The notes: generated from the letters alone by a model not told the origin. A stretch of DNA of 25,578 nucleotides from CAYLZW01 sp964388085 (GCA_964388085.1 CAYLZW010000054.1:1-25578), one strand, 5' to 3'. Shown: positions 8,018-16,227, numbered from the stretch's first letter. Numbers and translations are program-made.

Positions 8018-8581
8018 ATGACGACCATCATCGGCCTCGCCGGCAGCGCCCGCGCTCGCTCCTACAACCGCGCGCTCCTACGCGCCGCCATCGAGCGCGC
8101 GCCGGAAGGCGTCACCATCGTCGAGGAGTCCATCCGCGGCGTGCCGCTCTACGACGGCGACGAAGAGGCCGAGCACGGCGTGCCCGCGCGCGTCGAGGAG
8201 CTGAAGGAGAAGGTCGCCGCCGCGGACGGCCTCCTCCTCGTCACTCCCGAGTACAACCACACGATCCCGGGCGCCTTCAAGAACACCATCGACTGGATGA
8301 CGCGCCCCGCGAAGGACGTCCCGCGCGTGTTCCACAACAAGCCCGTCGGCATCATCGGCGCCACCATCAGCCGTGTCGGCACGGTGCGCGCGCAAGAGGC
8401 CTGGCTACCGGTCTTGAAGACCTTGAACACCCGGCCGTTCTTTGGCGCCGTGCTCGAGGTGGCGCGCGCGCAGGACGTGTTCGACGATGAGCTCACCCTC
8501 GCGGACGCGAACATCGAGAAGCTGCTCGTCAAGTATGTCGAGCACTTCGTGACGTTCTGCCGCGAGCAGAAATCCCGCTAG
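8018..8581 (+). CDS. NAD(P)H-dependent FMN reductase (flavodoxin-like)
   Basis: The 187-residue protein matches the NADPH-dependent FMN reductase family (chromate/azo/quinone reductases such as ChrR and YieF). 'LAGSARARSYNRALL' (7-21) is the FMN-phosphate loop, and 'PEYNHTIPGAFKNTIDW' (77-93) is the signature that contacts the isoalloxazine ring. These soluble enzymes use NAD(P)H to reduce FMN, quinones or metals, often against oxidative stress. It begins 9 bases after the GT39-like gene, so it may be read through from it, though the functions are unrelated. Its stop overlaps that of the convergent protease gene in a CTAG sequence, with no obvious terminator between. The physiological substrate is unknown. 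Confidence 0.9.
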   Translation: MTTIIGLAGSARARSYNRALLRAAIERAPEGVTIVEESIRGVPLYDGDEEAEHGVPARVEELKEKVAAADGLLLVTPEYNHTIPGAFKNTIDWMTRPAKDVPRVFHNKPVGIIGATISRVGTVRAQEAWLPVLKTLNTRPFFGAVLEVARAQDVFDDELTLADANIEKLLVKYVEHFVTFCREQKSR

Positions 8582-10629
8582 CGTCGGCGACGTCGTCGCA
8601 GCGCCAGCCCGAGCAGGCCGATGGCCGTGAGCGCGAGCATGGGCTCGCCGCTCTCGGAGTCGCCGGTGGTCTTGCAATTACAGAAGAGGCCACGAGGCGG
8701 CGCGCCCACCGCACACACGTAGCGGGACGCGCTCGTGTACTCGCAGGTGTAGCCCGACTCGCAGATGCTCTCGTTGTCGCGGCAGCTCACGGCGCGACAG
8801 ATGCCTCCGCGCGGCGCGGCTTGGGTGTCGCACTCATAACCGCCGACGCAGCCGTAGTCGCAGGGACGGACGCAGGCGCCGTTGTGGCAGAGCCCGGCCT
8901 CGCAGTCCTCGTCGTTGTCGCACAGGCCCCAGGTGCCGACGTCGCCGGTCTGGCCCTCGACGCAGGCGCCGATGTCGTCGCCGCTGCCGTCATCCTCGCA
9001 GCGGGAGCCTTCCGGGCAGTCCCAGTGTCCGCGGGACAGCGCGCATCCGCCGCTCGGAAGCTCGCCTTCTCCTTCGCCCTCCCCCTCTCCTTCGCCCTCG
9101 CCCTCGCCTTCGCCTTCCGCGCCAGGCAACGGATCGCAGACGCGCGCGACGACGGCACCGCTTTGGTCCTGGACCTGTACACAGGCTTGGCTATCCAGCC
9201 TGCATTGGTCGCCGTTGTCACAGCGCTGGTAGCAGTGCGCCCCGTTGTTCGGGCTGTCGATGAGGCAGATGAGGCTGTCGTTGGCGCAGTTCAGGGCGTC
9301 ACCGGTGCAAGAGCCGCCCTCTTGTGCGTTGCCGCGCGCGAAGCACGCGCCCGTGCCGCCTTGCAGCTCGAAACAGGTCTCATTGGCGGAGCAGCCGGAG
9401 CCGGTGGCCGGGTTGCACTGGTTTCGGCAGAACGCCGGGTCGTCTTGCGAGTCCCCCTCGATGACGCAGACGAGATTGGAGCCGCAGAGATCGTTGCCGC
9501 CGCCGCAGGGTTCGCCGAGGTCCTGCTGCCCTGTCGTCGAGATGCAGATGCTCCCGCCGCCTTGCAGCGGCACGCACTCCTCGTCGGTGCCGCAGTTCGC
9601 GTTCGAGGCGCAGTTCGCGTAACAGGTGCCGACGCTGGAGCCTTGCGAGAGCACGCAGGTGAGGTTGTCTTCGCACACCCCCGACGGGCAGGCCTCGCCG
9701 AGATCGGCCGGCCGCGCGAGCGGACCCGCGTCGTAGATGCAGTAATCGGTGCCGTTGACGTCGTCACAGACGAAGCCGTCCGGGCAGGTGCCGCTGCAGG
9801 TCTGCGTGCAGTAGCGCACCTCGTCGATGAGCTGGCAGCTGAGGCCGCCGTTACATTCGCCCGACGTCGAGCAGCCGTAGCCCATGCCGCCGGGCGAACC
9901 GGGGTAGAGCGCGCTGATGGCCGCCGCGTCGACGGCGAGCGGGAAGTCGGGCTCGGTGTAGGCCTGCGCGCTCATGGCCGACCACGAGCACTGCGCACAC
10001 GGATGATCGATGCCGACCCAGTGGCCGAGCTCGTGCAGCAGCGTCGAGCGCGCCGAGAGGCAGCCGAAATTCCCACAGTCCGACTGCGTGCGCTCCCAAT
10101 TGGTGAAGCCGGCGCCGTTCATGACGAGGTCAGCGCCGTAGATCTCGCGCGGGTTGCACTGGTAGCGCGGCAGCGTGACGCCGAGCGCGCCGTTGACGCC
10201 GCCGCCGACCTTCTGCTGCCACTCCGTGGAGCTCAGGATCCAGAACACCTCGCTCTGCGAATCGCTGCCGAAGCCGCGCTGCTGGGCGTCGCCGATGTCC
10301 TGCAGCACCATGTTCGACGACGTCACGCTCTCCCAGGCGCTCAGCGTGTCGTCGACGACCTGGCTCCAGGCCGCGGCGCCGAGGCTCGCGGGCGCCGTGT
10401 CGCGGTCCACGCGGATGGGGATGGTCGACGAGCCCCAGCGCGCGGCCGAGCTTTCGGAGCAGCCGCCGCCGCAAGCGTCGCCGTCGACGCTGCCGTCGGC
10501 CTGCATGCCGTTACAGAGGAAGCGATAGCAGTGCGTGTCACCGGCCGAGGTGCACATCCCCTGTGCGGCCGCGGGCAGCGACGAGAACAACGCGACGGCG
10601 AGCACGGAGGCGAACGGATGCGAGCGCAT
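8578..10629 (-). CDS. secreted Cys-rich metzincin (matrixin-like) protease with MYXO-CTERM-like anchor
   Basis: The 683-residue precursor starts with a signal peptide (about 1-23, cut after 'AAAQG'). The catalytic domain (about 65-245) contains HExxHxxGxxH as H199-E200, H203, G206 and H209, and a Met-turn at M219 in 'WSAMSAQAY', so it is a zinc metzincin nearest to matrixins. A long Cys-rich part (about 254-660), with many repeats like 'LGEPCGGGNDLCGSNLVC', is interrupted by a Gly-Glu repeat linker near 504-522. The end, C651-N-C653 then a membrane helix and six arginines, fits the MYXO-CTERM sorting signal of myxobacteria, by which proteins are processed and retained at the surface. It starts one base after the stop of the small secreted protein upstream, so the two are co-expressed and may act together. 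The substrate is unknown. Confidence 0.87.
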   Translation of the reverse strand: MRSHPFASVLAVALFSSLPAAAQGMCTSAGDTHCYRFLCNGMQADGSVDGDACGGGCSESSAARWGSSTIPIRVDRDTAPASLGAAAWSQVVDDTLSAWESVTSSNMVLQDIGDAQQRGFGSDSQSEVFWILSSTEWQQKVGGGVNGALGVTLPRYQCNPREIYGADLVMNGAGFTNWERTQSDCGNFGCLSARSTLLHELGHWVGIDHPCAQCSWSAMSAQAYTEPDFPLAVDAAAISALYPGSPGGMGYGCSTSGECNGGLSCQLIDEVRYCTQTCSGTCPDGFVCDDVNGTDYCIYDAGPLARPADLGEACPSGVCEDNLTCVLSQGSSVGTCYANCASNANCGTDEECVPLQGGGSICISTTGQQDLGEPCGGGNDLCGSNLVCVIEGDSQDDPAFCRNQCNPATGSGCSANETCFELQGGTGACFARGNAQEGGSCTGDALNCANDSLICLIDSPNNGAHCYQRCDNGDQCRLDSQACVQVQDQSGAVVARVCDPLPGAEGEGEGEGEGEGEGEGEGELPSGGCALSRGHWDCPEGSRCEDDGSGDDIGACVEGQTGDVGTWGLCDNDEDCEAGLCHNGACVRPCDYGCVGGYECDTQAAPRGGICRAVSCRDNESICESGYTCEYTSASRYVCAVGAPPRGLFCNCKTTGDSESGEPMLALTAIGLLGLALRRRRRR
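9061..9117 (-). repeat. hexanucleotide repeat encoding Gly-Glu linker
   Basis: About nine 6-base units, read on the minus strand as GGCGAG or GGCGAA, encode an alternating Gly-Glu tract in the protease. Because the unit is six bases, copy-number change would alter linker length without shifting the frame. The mix of GAG/GAA and other third-base changes suggests the array is not freshly expanded. Confidence 0.85.
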
Positions 10630-10630
10630 A

Positions 10631-11278
10631 TCAGCGCCCCCCCGTCGCGCGCAGGCTGTCCTTCCAGAGCAGCGGCCGCTTCTTGAGCGGCTGCTTCTGG
10701 GTGGCTTCGTCGGGCAGCTTCACGCGCGAGGCCCGGCGGATGTGCTCCTTGAACGCGTCGAGCGAGGGCGCCGTCCGAGGCTCGGGCTCGGTGTAGCGCA
10801 GCTTGCCGTCGGCATCGCGCTCCATGATGGCGACGCCGCCGAGATCCTCGCGCACGCTCGGGACGGTGCCGTCGCGGCTGACGAGGAACTTCCCGAGGCC
10901 GACGCCGTAGCTGACGATGCGCTCCCCGTGCCGCACGGCGAAGAACACCATCTCCTCGCCGATCTGGTGCCGATGGGCGCCGGAGATCCAGGCGGTCTGC
11001 CCCTCGAGCGAGCCGCCCACCTGGTAGATGGTCAGCACGTCGCCGCTCTTGGCGCCCTTGATGCCGTCGATGACCTCGATGTCGGTCAGGGTCACGATGC
11101 CGACGTCACCCTGGCGCTCGACGCGCTGGTCGGCGACGCGGGCGTGCACGATGACCTCGCTGCGCTGGCTCATCTCTTCGAGAGAGTGCAGCACCACGAC
11201 GGTGGCGGAGGACGGGAGAGCGCAAAGCGCGCCCCCGATGAGCAGGAGTCGCGTGAGGCTCTGCATCGACGTTCGCAT
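10631..11278 (-). CDS. small secreted protein of unknown function, partner of the protease
   Basis: The 215-residue product has a signal peptide (about 1-25, 'LLLIGGALCALPSSA'). The mature part opens with 'VVLHSLEEMSQRSEVIVHARV' and continues with strand-rich segments such as 'GIVTLTDIEVIDGIKGAKSGDVLTIYQVGG'. I recall this layout (a 'subject to suspicion' helix, a 'V..G.V' strand, then a 'LKG..GD' and 'GG' turn) from uncharacterised exported proteins of myxobacteria, but cannot name a function. The C-terminal 60 residues are charged and probably extended. It lies directly upstream of the metalloprotease with one base between stop and start, so it may be an inhibitor, chaperone or substrate; this is inference. 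An in-frame ATG four codons later (11264-11266) is another possible start. No clear Shine-Dalgarno is seen. Confidence 0.72.
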   Translation of the reverse strand: MRTSMQSLTRLLLIGGALCALPSSATVVVLHSLEEMSQRSEVIVHARVADQRVERQGDVGIVTLTDIEVIDGIKGAKSGDVLTIYQVGGSLEGQTAWISGAHRHQIGEEMVFFAVRHGERIVSYGVGLGKFLVSRDGTVPSVREDLGGVAIMERDADGKLRYTEPEPRTAPSLDAFKEHIRRASRVKLPDEATQKQPLKKRPLLWKDSLRATGGR

Positions 11279-11304
11279 GGGGGCACCGTCTGCTGGATCG
11301 GTGT

Positions 11305-11315
11305 ATGGTAATGTA
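11305..11315 (-). promoter_or_regulatory. possible -10 region of the protease unit
   Basis: The 210-base gap between the divergent genes at 10631 and 11489 holds one AT-rich patch. Read on the minus strand it contains TACATT (11310-11315) and TACCAT (11305-11310), both resembling a -10 box 30 or so bases before the ATG. No good -35 box accompanies them. The rest of the gap shows nothing I can name. Confidence 0.22.
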
Positions 11316-11488
11316 GGCGGAGGGGCGCCTTGGGGGACAGTCGCGCGGAGTGTACCACCAGCGGATGGATCCGTCGACGCAGGCCGCGCATCCGAGCGCT
11401 GCCGGGAGAGGGCGGGCGATCTCGTCCGAAAGCGTGCTACGACGGGACGTTAACCGGCGCAGCGGACGAAAGGTGACACGAGGACGGT

Positions 11489-12556
11489 ATGGCCCAGCCC
11501 ATCGAAGTCCTGCTGGTGGGGGCCCGCGTGGCTCAACTGAAGCCGCACTTCGAGGTGCGCGGCTTCCGCTGCGACGCGTTCATCGATGGCAGCGCCGCGC
11601 TGAAGGCCCTCGCCTCCAAGCAGCGGGAGCTCGTCGTGCTCGAGATCAACCTGGGCGATCAGAGCGCGCCCGACTTCGTGGAGCAGGCGCGCGGCCGGCT
11701 GCCGCACGCCGCCTACCTGCTCCTCGACGACGCCTCGCGCGCGGGGCAGATCGTGAAGGCGCTGCAAGCGGGCGTGACGCACTACCTGCCCACGCCGCCC
11801 GACGAGGAGCGCCTGTTCCGAGACGTGGAGCACCTCGTCGTGTTCTCCCGGGCCATGAGCGGGGACCTCGAGCGGCTGCACCGCCTCGCCGTCAGCGACG
11901 CGCAGGCCGCCGCCGAGCGCGCGCAGAGCGACGCCGCCAACGCGGTGATGCAGAGCGACCTCGTGCAGCAAGAGCTCCTGACGGCGACGAAGGAGCGCGA
12001 CGATCTGCACGAGGAGCTCGAGAGCCTCAAGCGCCGGGTCGACGAGCTCGGCGGCCAGGGCGTGGCGAGCGCCGCCCGGATCGACGAGCTCGAGGCGACG
12101 CAGCGGCGAGCCGACGACGCGGCGACCGAGAGCGCGAGCCGCATCGCGGAGCTCGAGGCGGCCCTGCAGGAGCAGACGGCCCTCGCCGAGCAGCGGGGCG
12201 CCGACCTCGCGCGCGCCGAGCGTGACATCGCGCGGCTCGAGCAGGAGAAGATCGTCCTCGACGAGCGCGCCATGGACCTCGAGCTGCAGGTGGACGAGAT
12301 CACGACCAAGCTCAGCTTCGTCGACGAGCAGCGCCGCAAGGCCGACGAGCACGCGCAGGAGGTGGAGGCACGCTTCAAGAAGGATCGCCTGCGCCTCATC
12401 GAAGAGAAGCAGCACGCCGCCGCCGGCTCGCACGAGGCCTACCAGAAGATGGAGAAGCTGGTGGGCGAGCTCGGCCAGCTGCGCGCGGGGAAGGCAGAGG
12501 CGGAGGCGAAGCTGCGGGAGCTCGAGGCGCGGCTCGCGCTTCCCGAGGCTGGCTGA
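11489..12556 (+). CDS. pseudo-receiver plus coiled-coil protein (FrzS/AglZ-like architecture)
   Basis: Residues 5-118 have the alternating pattern of a response-regulator receiver, but the phosphorylation pocket is gone. After strand 1 the acidic pair is G11-A12 ('LLVGARV'), the phospho-acceptor position is Glu52 ('VVLEINL'), the strand-4 Thr/Ser is replaced in 'LLLDDAS', and the strand-5 Lys is Thr102 ('YLPTPP'). From about 125 to the end (355) it is a continuous Glu/Arg/Ala/Leu-rich coiled coil. FrzS and AglZ, gliding-motility proteins of Myxococcus xanthus, share this order, but homology at the family level is unproven and the coil is shorter. The start is supported by GAGGA at 11480-11484. 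It stands alone, divergent from the protease unit. It probably acts as a phosphorylation-independent scaffold or localisation protein. Confidence 0.78.
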   Translation: MAQPIEVLLVGARVAQLKPHFEVRGFRCDAFIDGSAALKALASKQRELVVLEINLGDQSAPDFVEQARGRLPHAAYLLLDDASRAGQIVKALQAGVTHYLPTPPDEERLFRDVEHLVVFSRAMSGDLERLHRLAVSDAQAAAERAQSDAANAVMQSDLVQQELLTATKERDDLHEELESLKRRVDELGGQGVASAARIDELEATQRRADDAATESASRIAELEAALQEQTALAEQRGADLARAERDIARLEQEKIVLDERAMDLELQVDEITTKLSFVDEQRRKADEHAQEVEARFKKDRLRLIEEKQHAAAGSHEAYQKMEKLVGELGQLRAGKAEAEAKLRELEARLALPEAG

Positions 12557-12565
12557 ACGCGCTCG

Positions 12566-12591
12566 CGCTCGTCTCCTGGCGCGGACGAGCG
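12566..12591 (+). terminator. hairpin after the coiled-coil gene
   Basis: CGCTCGTC (12566-12573) pairs perfectly with GACGAGCG (12584-12591) across a 10-base loop, 9 bases after the stop codon; a GCGCT/AGCGC extension is possible with a small bulge. There is no U tract, so it would be a weak terminator or RNA-stabilising structure. Confidence 0.35.
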
Positions 12592-12621
12592 AGCGCCGGC
12601 GGGGCCGTCTATGCTGCTGCC

Positions 12622-13650
12622 ATGCTCGCTCGTCCGCCGTCTTCCGGAAGGCGCTCCTCGCTAGCGCTCAGGATCGCGCTGCTCCTCGCGCTGACGCTCC
12701 CGCTGCTGCCCTCGGCGGCCGCCGCGCGCTCGTCGTCCAGCAAGAAGAAGCGACAGAAGCCGCCGGCGGCCGTCGTCGAGGAGCCGGCGGAGCCCGCGCC
12801 CGCCGCGGAAGCGAGCCCGCCCGCCGCCGCCTGCGAGGACCCCGAGCGGCCGCTGCACGTGCGCCTGCTCGTCATGGATCTGAAGACGACGGAGGCGCTC
12901 GCGTCGTCGTCCCGCGCGCTGACGCAGGTGGTCGCCGAGCAGGCCGCGCTGGTGCGCGGCTACGACATCGTCTCCACGGAAGAGATCCGCAGCGTGCTCG
13001 ATCGCGAGGCGACGAAGCAGCTGCTCGGCTGCGATGACTCCGGCTGCCTCGCGGAGATCGCGGGCGCGCTCGACGCCGAGCTGCTCGTCAGCGGCCTCCT
13101 CGAGCAGACACCCGACGGCGCCCCCGTCGTCACCCTGGCGCTCTTGAACACGCGCGCGCTCGTCACCGTGAACCGCGTGTCGTTGACCTGGCGTGGCGAG
13201 AGCGCGCGCCTCCCCGACGTCACCGCCGCCGCGGCGCAGCGCCTGCTGTTCGAGAAGCAAAGGCGGCCGCCGGGCAGGATCGTCGTCGCCGGCCTGCCCG
13301 AGGGCGCCCGCGTGGTGATCGACGACGTGGATCGGACGAGCGAGCACGCCGGCGGCGCCGTGGGCGCGCTCGAGGTCGGCCCGCACGAGGTGCGCGTGCT
13401 GGCGGACGGCTATGAGCCGCGCGTGGAGTACGTGCTGGTGCAGTCCGATCAGGTGACCAACGTCGACGGCACGCTCGAGGCTGTGCCGCTGTGGTCGCGC
13501 TGGTGGTTCTGGACCGGCGCCGGCACCGCCGTGCTCGCCAGCGTGGGCGCCACCGCGGCGCTGCTCACGCTGACGGGGCAGAGCGACGTGGCGGTGACCA
13601 GCACGGTACGCGCACCGACGCTGGCGGACGTCGAGCGGGTGAAGCAGTGA
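12622..13650 (+). CDS. PEGA-domain exported protein
   Basis: The 342-residue protein has an N-terminal signal segment (about 15-35), a low-complexity Lys/Pro/Ala stretch (40-70), a domain at 75-210, a PEGA domain at about 217-285 ('GRIVVAGLPEGARVVIDDV', 'VGPHEVRVLADGYEP'), and a hydrophobic helix (about 296-317) near the end. The central domain, with 'IVSTEEIRSVLDREA' and 'GCDDSGCLAEIAGAL' (C137, C142), resembles the N-terminal module found before PEGA in many myxobacterial envelope proteins, with a fold perhaps like TolB-N/CsgG-type. PEGA domains are surface beta modules of uncertain role. The gene overlaps the next by GTGA, so the SUMF1 lipoprotein is its likely partner. No clear Shine-Dalgarno precedes the ATG. 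The domain is sure; the role is unknown. Confidence 0.8.
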   Translation: MLARPPSSGRRSSLALRIALLLALTLPLLPSAAAARSSSSKKKRQKPPAAVVEEPAEPAPAAEASPPAAACEDPERPLHVRLLVMDLKTTEALASSSRALTQVVAEQAALVRGYDIVSTEEIRSVLDREATKQLLGCDDSGCLAEIAGALDAELLVSGLLEQTPDGAPVVTLALLNTRALVTVNRVSLTWRGESARLPDVTAAAAQRLLFEKQRRPPGRIVVAGLPEGARVVIDDVDRTSEHAGGAVGALEVGPHEVRVLADGYEPRVEYVLVQSDQVTNVDGTLEAVPLWSRWWFWTGAGTAVLASVGATAALLTLTGQSDVAVTSTVRAPTLADVERVKQ

Positions 13651-15095
13651 CGCGCTCCTTTCGTTGGCTGGCGCTGGCGTCCGCGCCGGCGCTCTTGCTC
13701 GCCTGCGCGCCGCCGGAGGCGTCCGCCGACGTCATCCTCGAGGGGCTCACGCCGTCCAGCATCGGGGCGCTGAGCGCGCCGCGCGTGCAGCTCGTCGTGC
13801 TCGACGAAGAGGGCCGCTCCGCGCGCATGCGCACGCGTGCGGGCTCCGACGCGCGGGAGGTCAGCGTGACGAGCCCGGTGCCGGTGCCCTGCGTCGACGG
13901 GAGCTGCCAGCTCTCGCTTGGGCTCGCCGCGGGCACGTACACCTTCGCGTTGCACGTGTTCGCGCAGGACCGCTGCGGTGCCGAGGCGCGCGTGGTGACG
14001 TTGTCGAGCGAAGAGGGCGGCGTCGCGCTCGCGCCGAACCAGCGCGCCATCGTCGAGCTGCCGCGAGCGGACTACGGCTTCGACGACGATGGCGACGGCA
14101 TCGAGAACGCGCTCGAGCTCGCCGTATGCGGCCGCGTCGACGTCGCGGACCGGGTGTGGAGCCCCCCGGCCGCGTGCGGCCACGGCTCCTCGTGTTGCGC
14201 CGTGGATGACGCGGGCGCGCCGATCGTGAGCTCCGACCTGCTCGGGCGCGCCACGCGCTTCGACGGCAGTGACGGGCACCTGCTCGCGAACGGCAGCACC
14301 GTCGTCATCGAGCCCTTCTTCCTCGACGCCACCGAGGTGCCCTGGGGCGCGCTCGAGCGCTGCGTCGCCGCGGGCGCCTGCCTGTTCGGCGAGCCACAGC
14401 ACGCCGCGCGCGTGGCCCTCGAAGACGCCGCGCTGCGCCGCGATCTGCCCGTCGTCGGGCTCACGCCGCGGGAGGCCGAAGAGCTCTGTGGCTTCCTCGG
14501 CAAGCGGCTGCCTACCGACGACGAGTGGGACTTCGCGGCCGCCTTCCGGGAGGACGGCGTCCGCGCGCGCTACCCGTGGAGCGCGGGAGGCAGCGGCGCG
14601 CTGCTCGCTGACGACGAGGTCACGAGCGTCCCCGTCGGGGAGCTCGCGGACGGCGAGGTGGGCTGCTGGCCGACCGACGAGGGCCCGAGCGCGAACCACC
14701 GCGCCAGCGGCCGCTCGTGCCCGCGCCACACCCTGCCGGTCGGCTCCTACGGCGCGACGTTCGTGCGCCGCGGACACGGCGCCCCGCTCGCCGACCTCGC
14801 GGGCAACGTCTACGAGTGGACGAGGGAGCCGCCGGGGAGCTCGCCCGCCGCTGCCGACCACCGCTTCCCCGACGACACCGCGCACATGTACTTGCGCGGC
14901 GGCAACTACGACGCGCCCCTGCAGCTGCTCGAGAACGACCTGCGGCTCCGCGTGCGCCCCGAGGACCTCGAGCGGCTGGTCCCGGTGGCGGGCGTCCGTT
15001 GCGCACGCTCACTCGAGCCGGACGAGGACCTCGAGGAGGTCGAGCGTTCGCTGCTGCCGCCCGTCGAGCCTGCGTGTCGGGCGGCGGCCGAGTGA
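13647..15095 (+). CDS. lipoprotein with SUMF1/FGE-sulfatase-like domain
   Basis: Starting at the GTG that overlaps the previous stop gives an ideal lipoprotein signal ending in 'LLLAC' (lipid-modified C20). Residues 25-140 are a beta-rich exported domain, followed by a calcium-binding-like 'DDDGDGIENALE' (147-158), as in thrombospondin type 3 repeats. The C-terminal part (about 215-470) is a SUMF1 domain: 'EPFFLDATEVPWG', 'CGFLGKRLPTDDEWDFAA' (281-298), 'LAGNVYEWT' and 'GVRCARS' near the end. True formylglycine-generating enzymes need two active-site cysteines with copper; the usual context for them is not visible here, and lipoprotein versions in myxobacteria are thought to be binding rather than enzymatic. 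The length is 482 residues. With the PEGA protein it probably forms an envelope complex. Confidence 0.82.
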   Translation: MTRSFRWLALASAPALLLACAPPEASADVILEGLTPSSIGALSAPRVQLVVLDEEGRSARMRTRAGSDAREVSVTSPVPVPCVDGSCQLSLGLAAGTYTFALHVFAQDRCGAEARVVTLSSEEGGVALAPNQRAIVELPRADYGFDDDGDGIENALELAVCGRVDVADRVWSPPAACGHGSSCCAVDDAGAPIVSSDLLGRATRFDGSDGHLLANGSTVVIEPFFLDATEVPWGALERCVAAGACLFGEPQHAARVALEDAALRRDLPVVGLTPREAEELCGFLGKRLPTDDEWDFAAAFREDGVRARYPWSAGGSGALLADDEVTSVPVGELADGEVGCWPTDEGPSANHRASGRSCPRHTLPVGSYGATFVRRGHGAPLADLAGNVYEWTREPPGSSPAAADHRFPDDTAHMYLRGGNYDAPLQLLENDLRLRVRPEDLERLVPVAGVRCARSLEPDEDLEEVERSLLPPVEPACRAAAE

Positions 15096-15108
15096 CGCGC
15101 GCGGACGC

Positions 15109-16227
15109 TCAAGCCCGCGTGTACGTCTTGCCGAGCTCGCCCGTGTACTTGGCCTTCGGGCGGAAGATGCGGTTGTCGCCGAGCTGCTCGATGACGTGGG
15201 CCGACCAACCGAGCACGCGCGCGATGGCGAAGATGGGCGTGAACATCTCCGGGTCGATGCCCATCGCGTAGTAGGTGGACGCCGAATAGAAGTCGACGTT
15301 CGCGTTGATGCCCTTCTTCTCGAGCATGAGCTTCTCGATGCGCTCGCTCATGTCGAACCACTTCACGTTGCCGACGCGCTGCCCCCACTCGGCGCTCATG
15401 CGCTTCAGGTGCTTCGCGCGCGGGTCGAAGACCTTGTAGACGCGGTGGCCAAAGCCCATGATCTTGCGCTTGTCGGCCAGCGCGCGCTCGAGGAAGCCGT
15501 CGACGCCGTCGACGTCGCCGATCTCGAGCAGCATCTTCATCACCGCTGTGTTGGCGCCGCCGTGCAGCGGGCCCTTGAGCGAGCCGATGGCCGCCGTGAC
15601 GGCCGAGATCATGTCGGACTCCGTCGAGGCCACCACGCGCGCCGTGAACGTGCTCGCGTTGAAGCCGTGATCGGCGTGCAGCACCAGGCACAGGTCGAGC
15701 GTCTTCGCGACGATGTCGTCGGGGCGCTCGCCGTTCATCATCCAGAGGAAGTTCTCGGCGTGGGGCAGCGAGGGATCGGGATCGAGCAGCGCGAGGCCCT
15801 TGCGCGCGCGCTGGATGCCGGCGGTGATGGTCGCCAGCTTCGCGACCAGGGCGATGGCGCGCGCGTGCAGCGCCTCTTGGCGGTTGTCTTCGACGGCCGG
15901 CAAGAACCCCGACAGCATCGACGTCGCCGTGCGCAGCACCGCCATGGGGTGCTCGTCGCGGGGGGCGCTCGACAGGTAGCCCTTGACGAGCTCCGGCAAC
16001 GCGCGCTCGCGCCGCAGCTGCTCGTCGAGGCTCTTGAGCTGTGCCGCGCTGGGCAGCTCGCCCACGAGGAAGAGGTGCACGATCTGTTCAAAGGAGCAGT
16101 CGGCGAGCTCGTCGATGTTGTAGCCGCAGTAGACGAGCTCGCCCTTGCTCCCGTCCACCCGCGAGAGGCGCGTCTTCTCGACGACCACGCCCTCGAGCCC
16201 CTTGGGTGCCATCTCGACGTCGGTCAT
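15109..16227 (-). CDS. gltA: citrate synthase (type II-like short form)
   Basis: The enzyme condenses acetyl-CoA with oxaloacetate to form citrate, the entry step of the TCA cycle. The 372-residue length fits the short citrate/2-methylcitrate synthase subfamily. Catalytic residues are present: H222 in 'LKGPLHGGAN', H261 in 'MGFGHRVYK' and D312 in 'NVDFYSA', with H187 in 'LHADHGFNAS' contacting oxaloacetate. Methylcitrate synthase (PrpC) is a near relative, but no prpB or prpD is adjacent, so citrate synthase is preferred. A GAGGAG motif (minus strand, 16234-16239) with a 6-base spacer fixes the start. The gene ends 13 bases from the convergent lipoprotein gene. A 14-base palindrome about 85 bases upstream may be part of its control. 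Confidence 0.9.
   Translation of the reverse strand: MTDVEMAPKGLEGVVVEKTRLSRVDGSKGELVYCGYNIDELADCSFEQIVHLFLVGELPSAAQLKSLDEQLRRERALPELVKGYLSSAPRDEHPMAVLRTATSMLSGFLPAVEDNRQEALHARAIALVAKLATITAGIQRARKGLALLDPDPSLPHAENFLWMMNGERPDDIVAKTLDLCLVLHADHGFNASTFTARVVASTESDMISAVTAAIGSLKGPLHGGANTAVMKMLLEIGDVDGVDGFLERALADKRKIMGFGHRVYKVFDPRAKHLKRMSAEWGQRVGNVKWFDMSERIEKLMLEKKGINANVDFYSASTYYAMGIDPEMFTPIFAIARVLGWSAHVIEQLGDNRIFRPKAKYTGELGKTYTRA

Noticed and set aside
8821..10686. 621-codon open frame antisense to the metalloprotease
   Set aside because: The composition is Val/Ala/Arg-rich without motifs, and the opposite strand encodes a signal peptide, HExxHxxGxxH and a C-terminal sorting signal.
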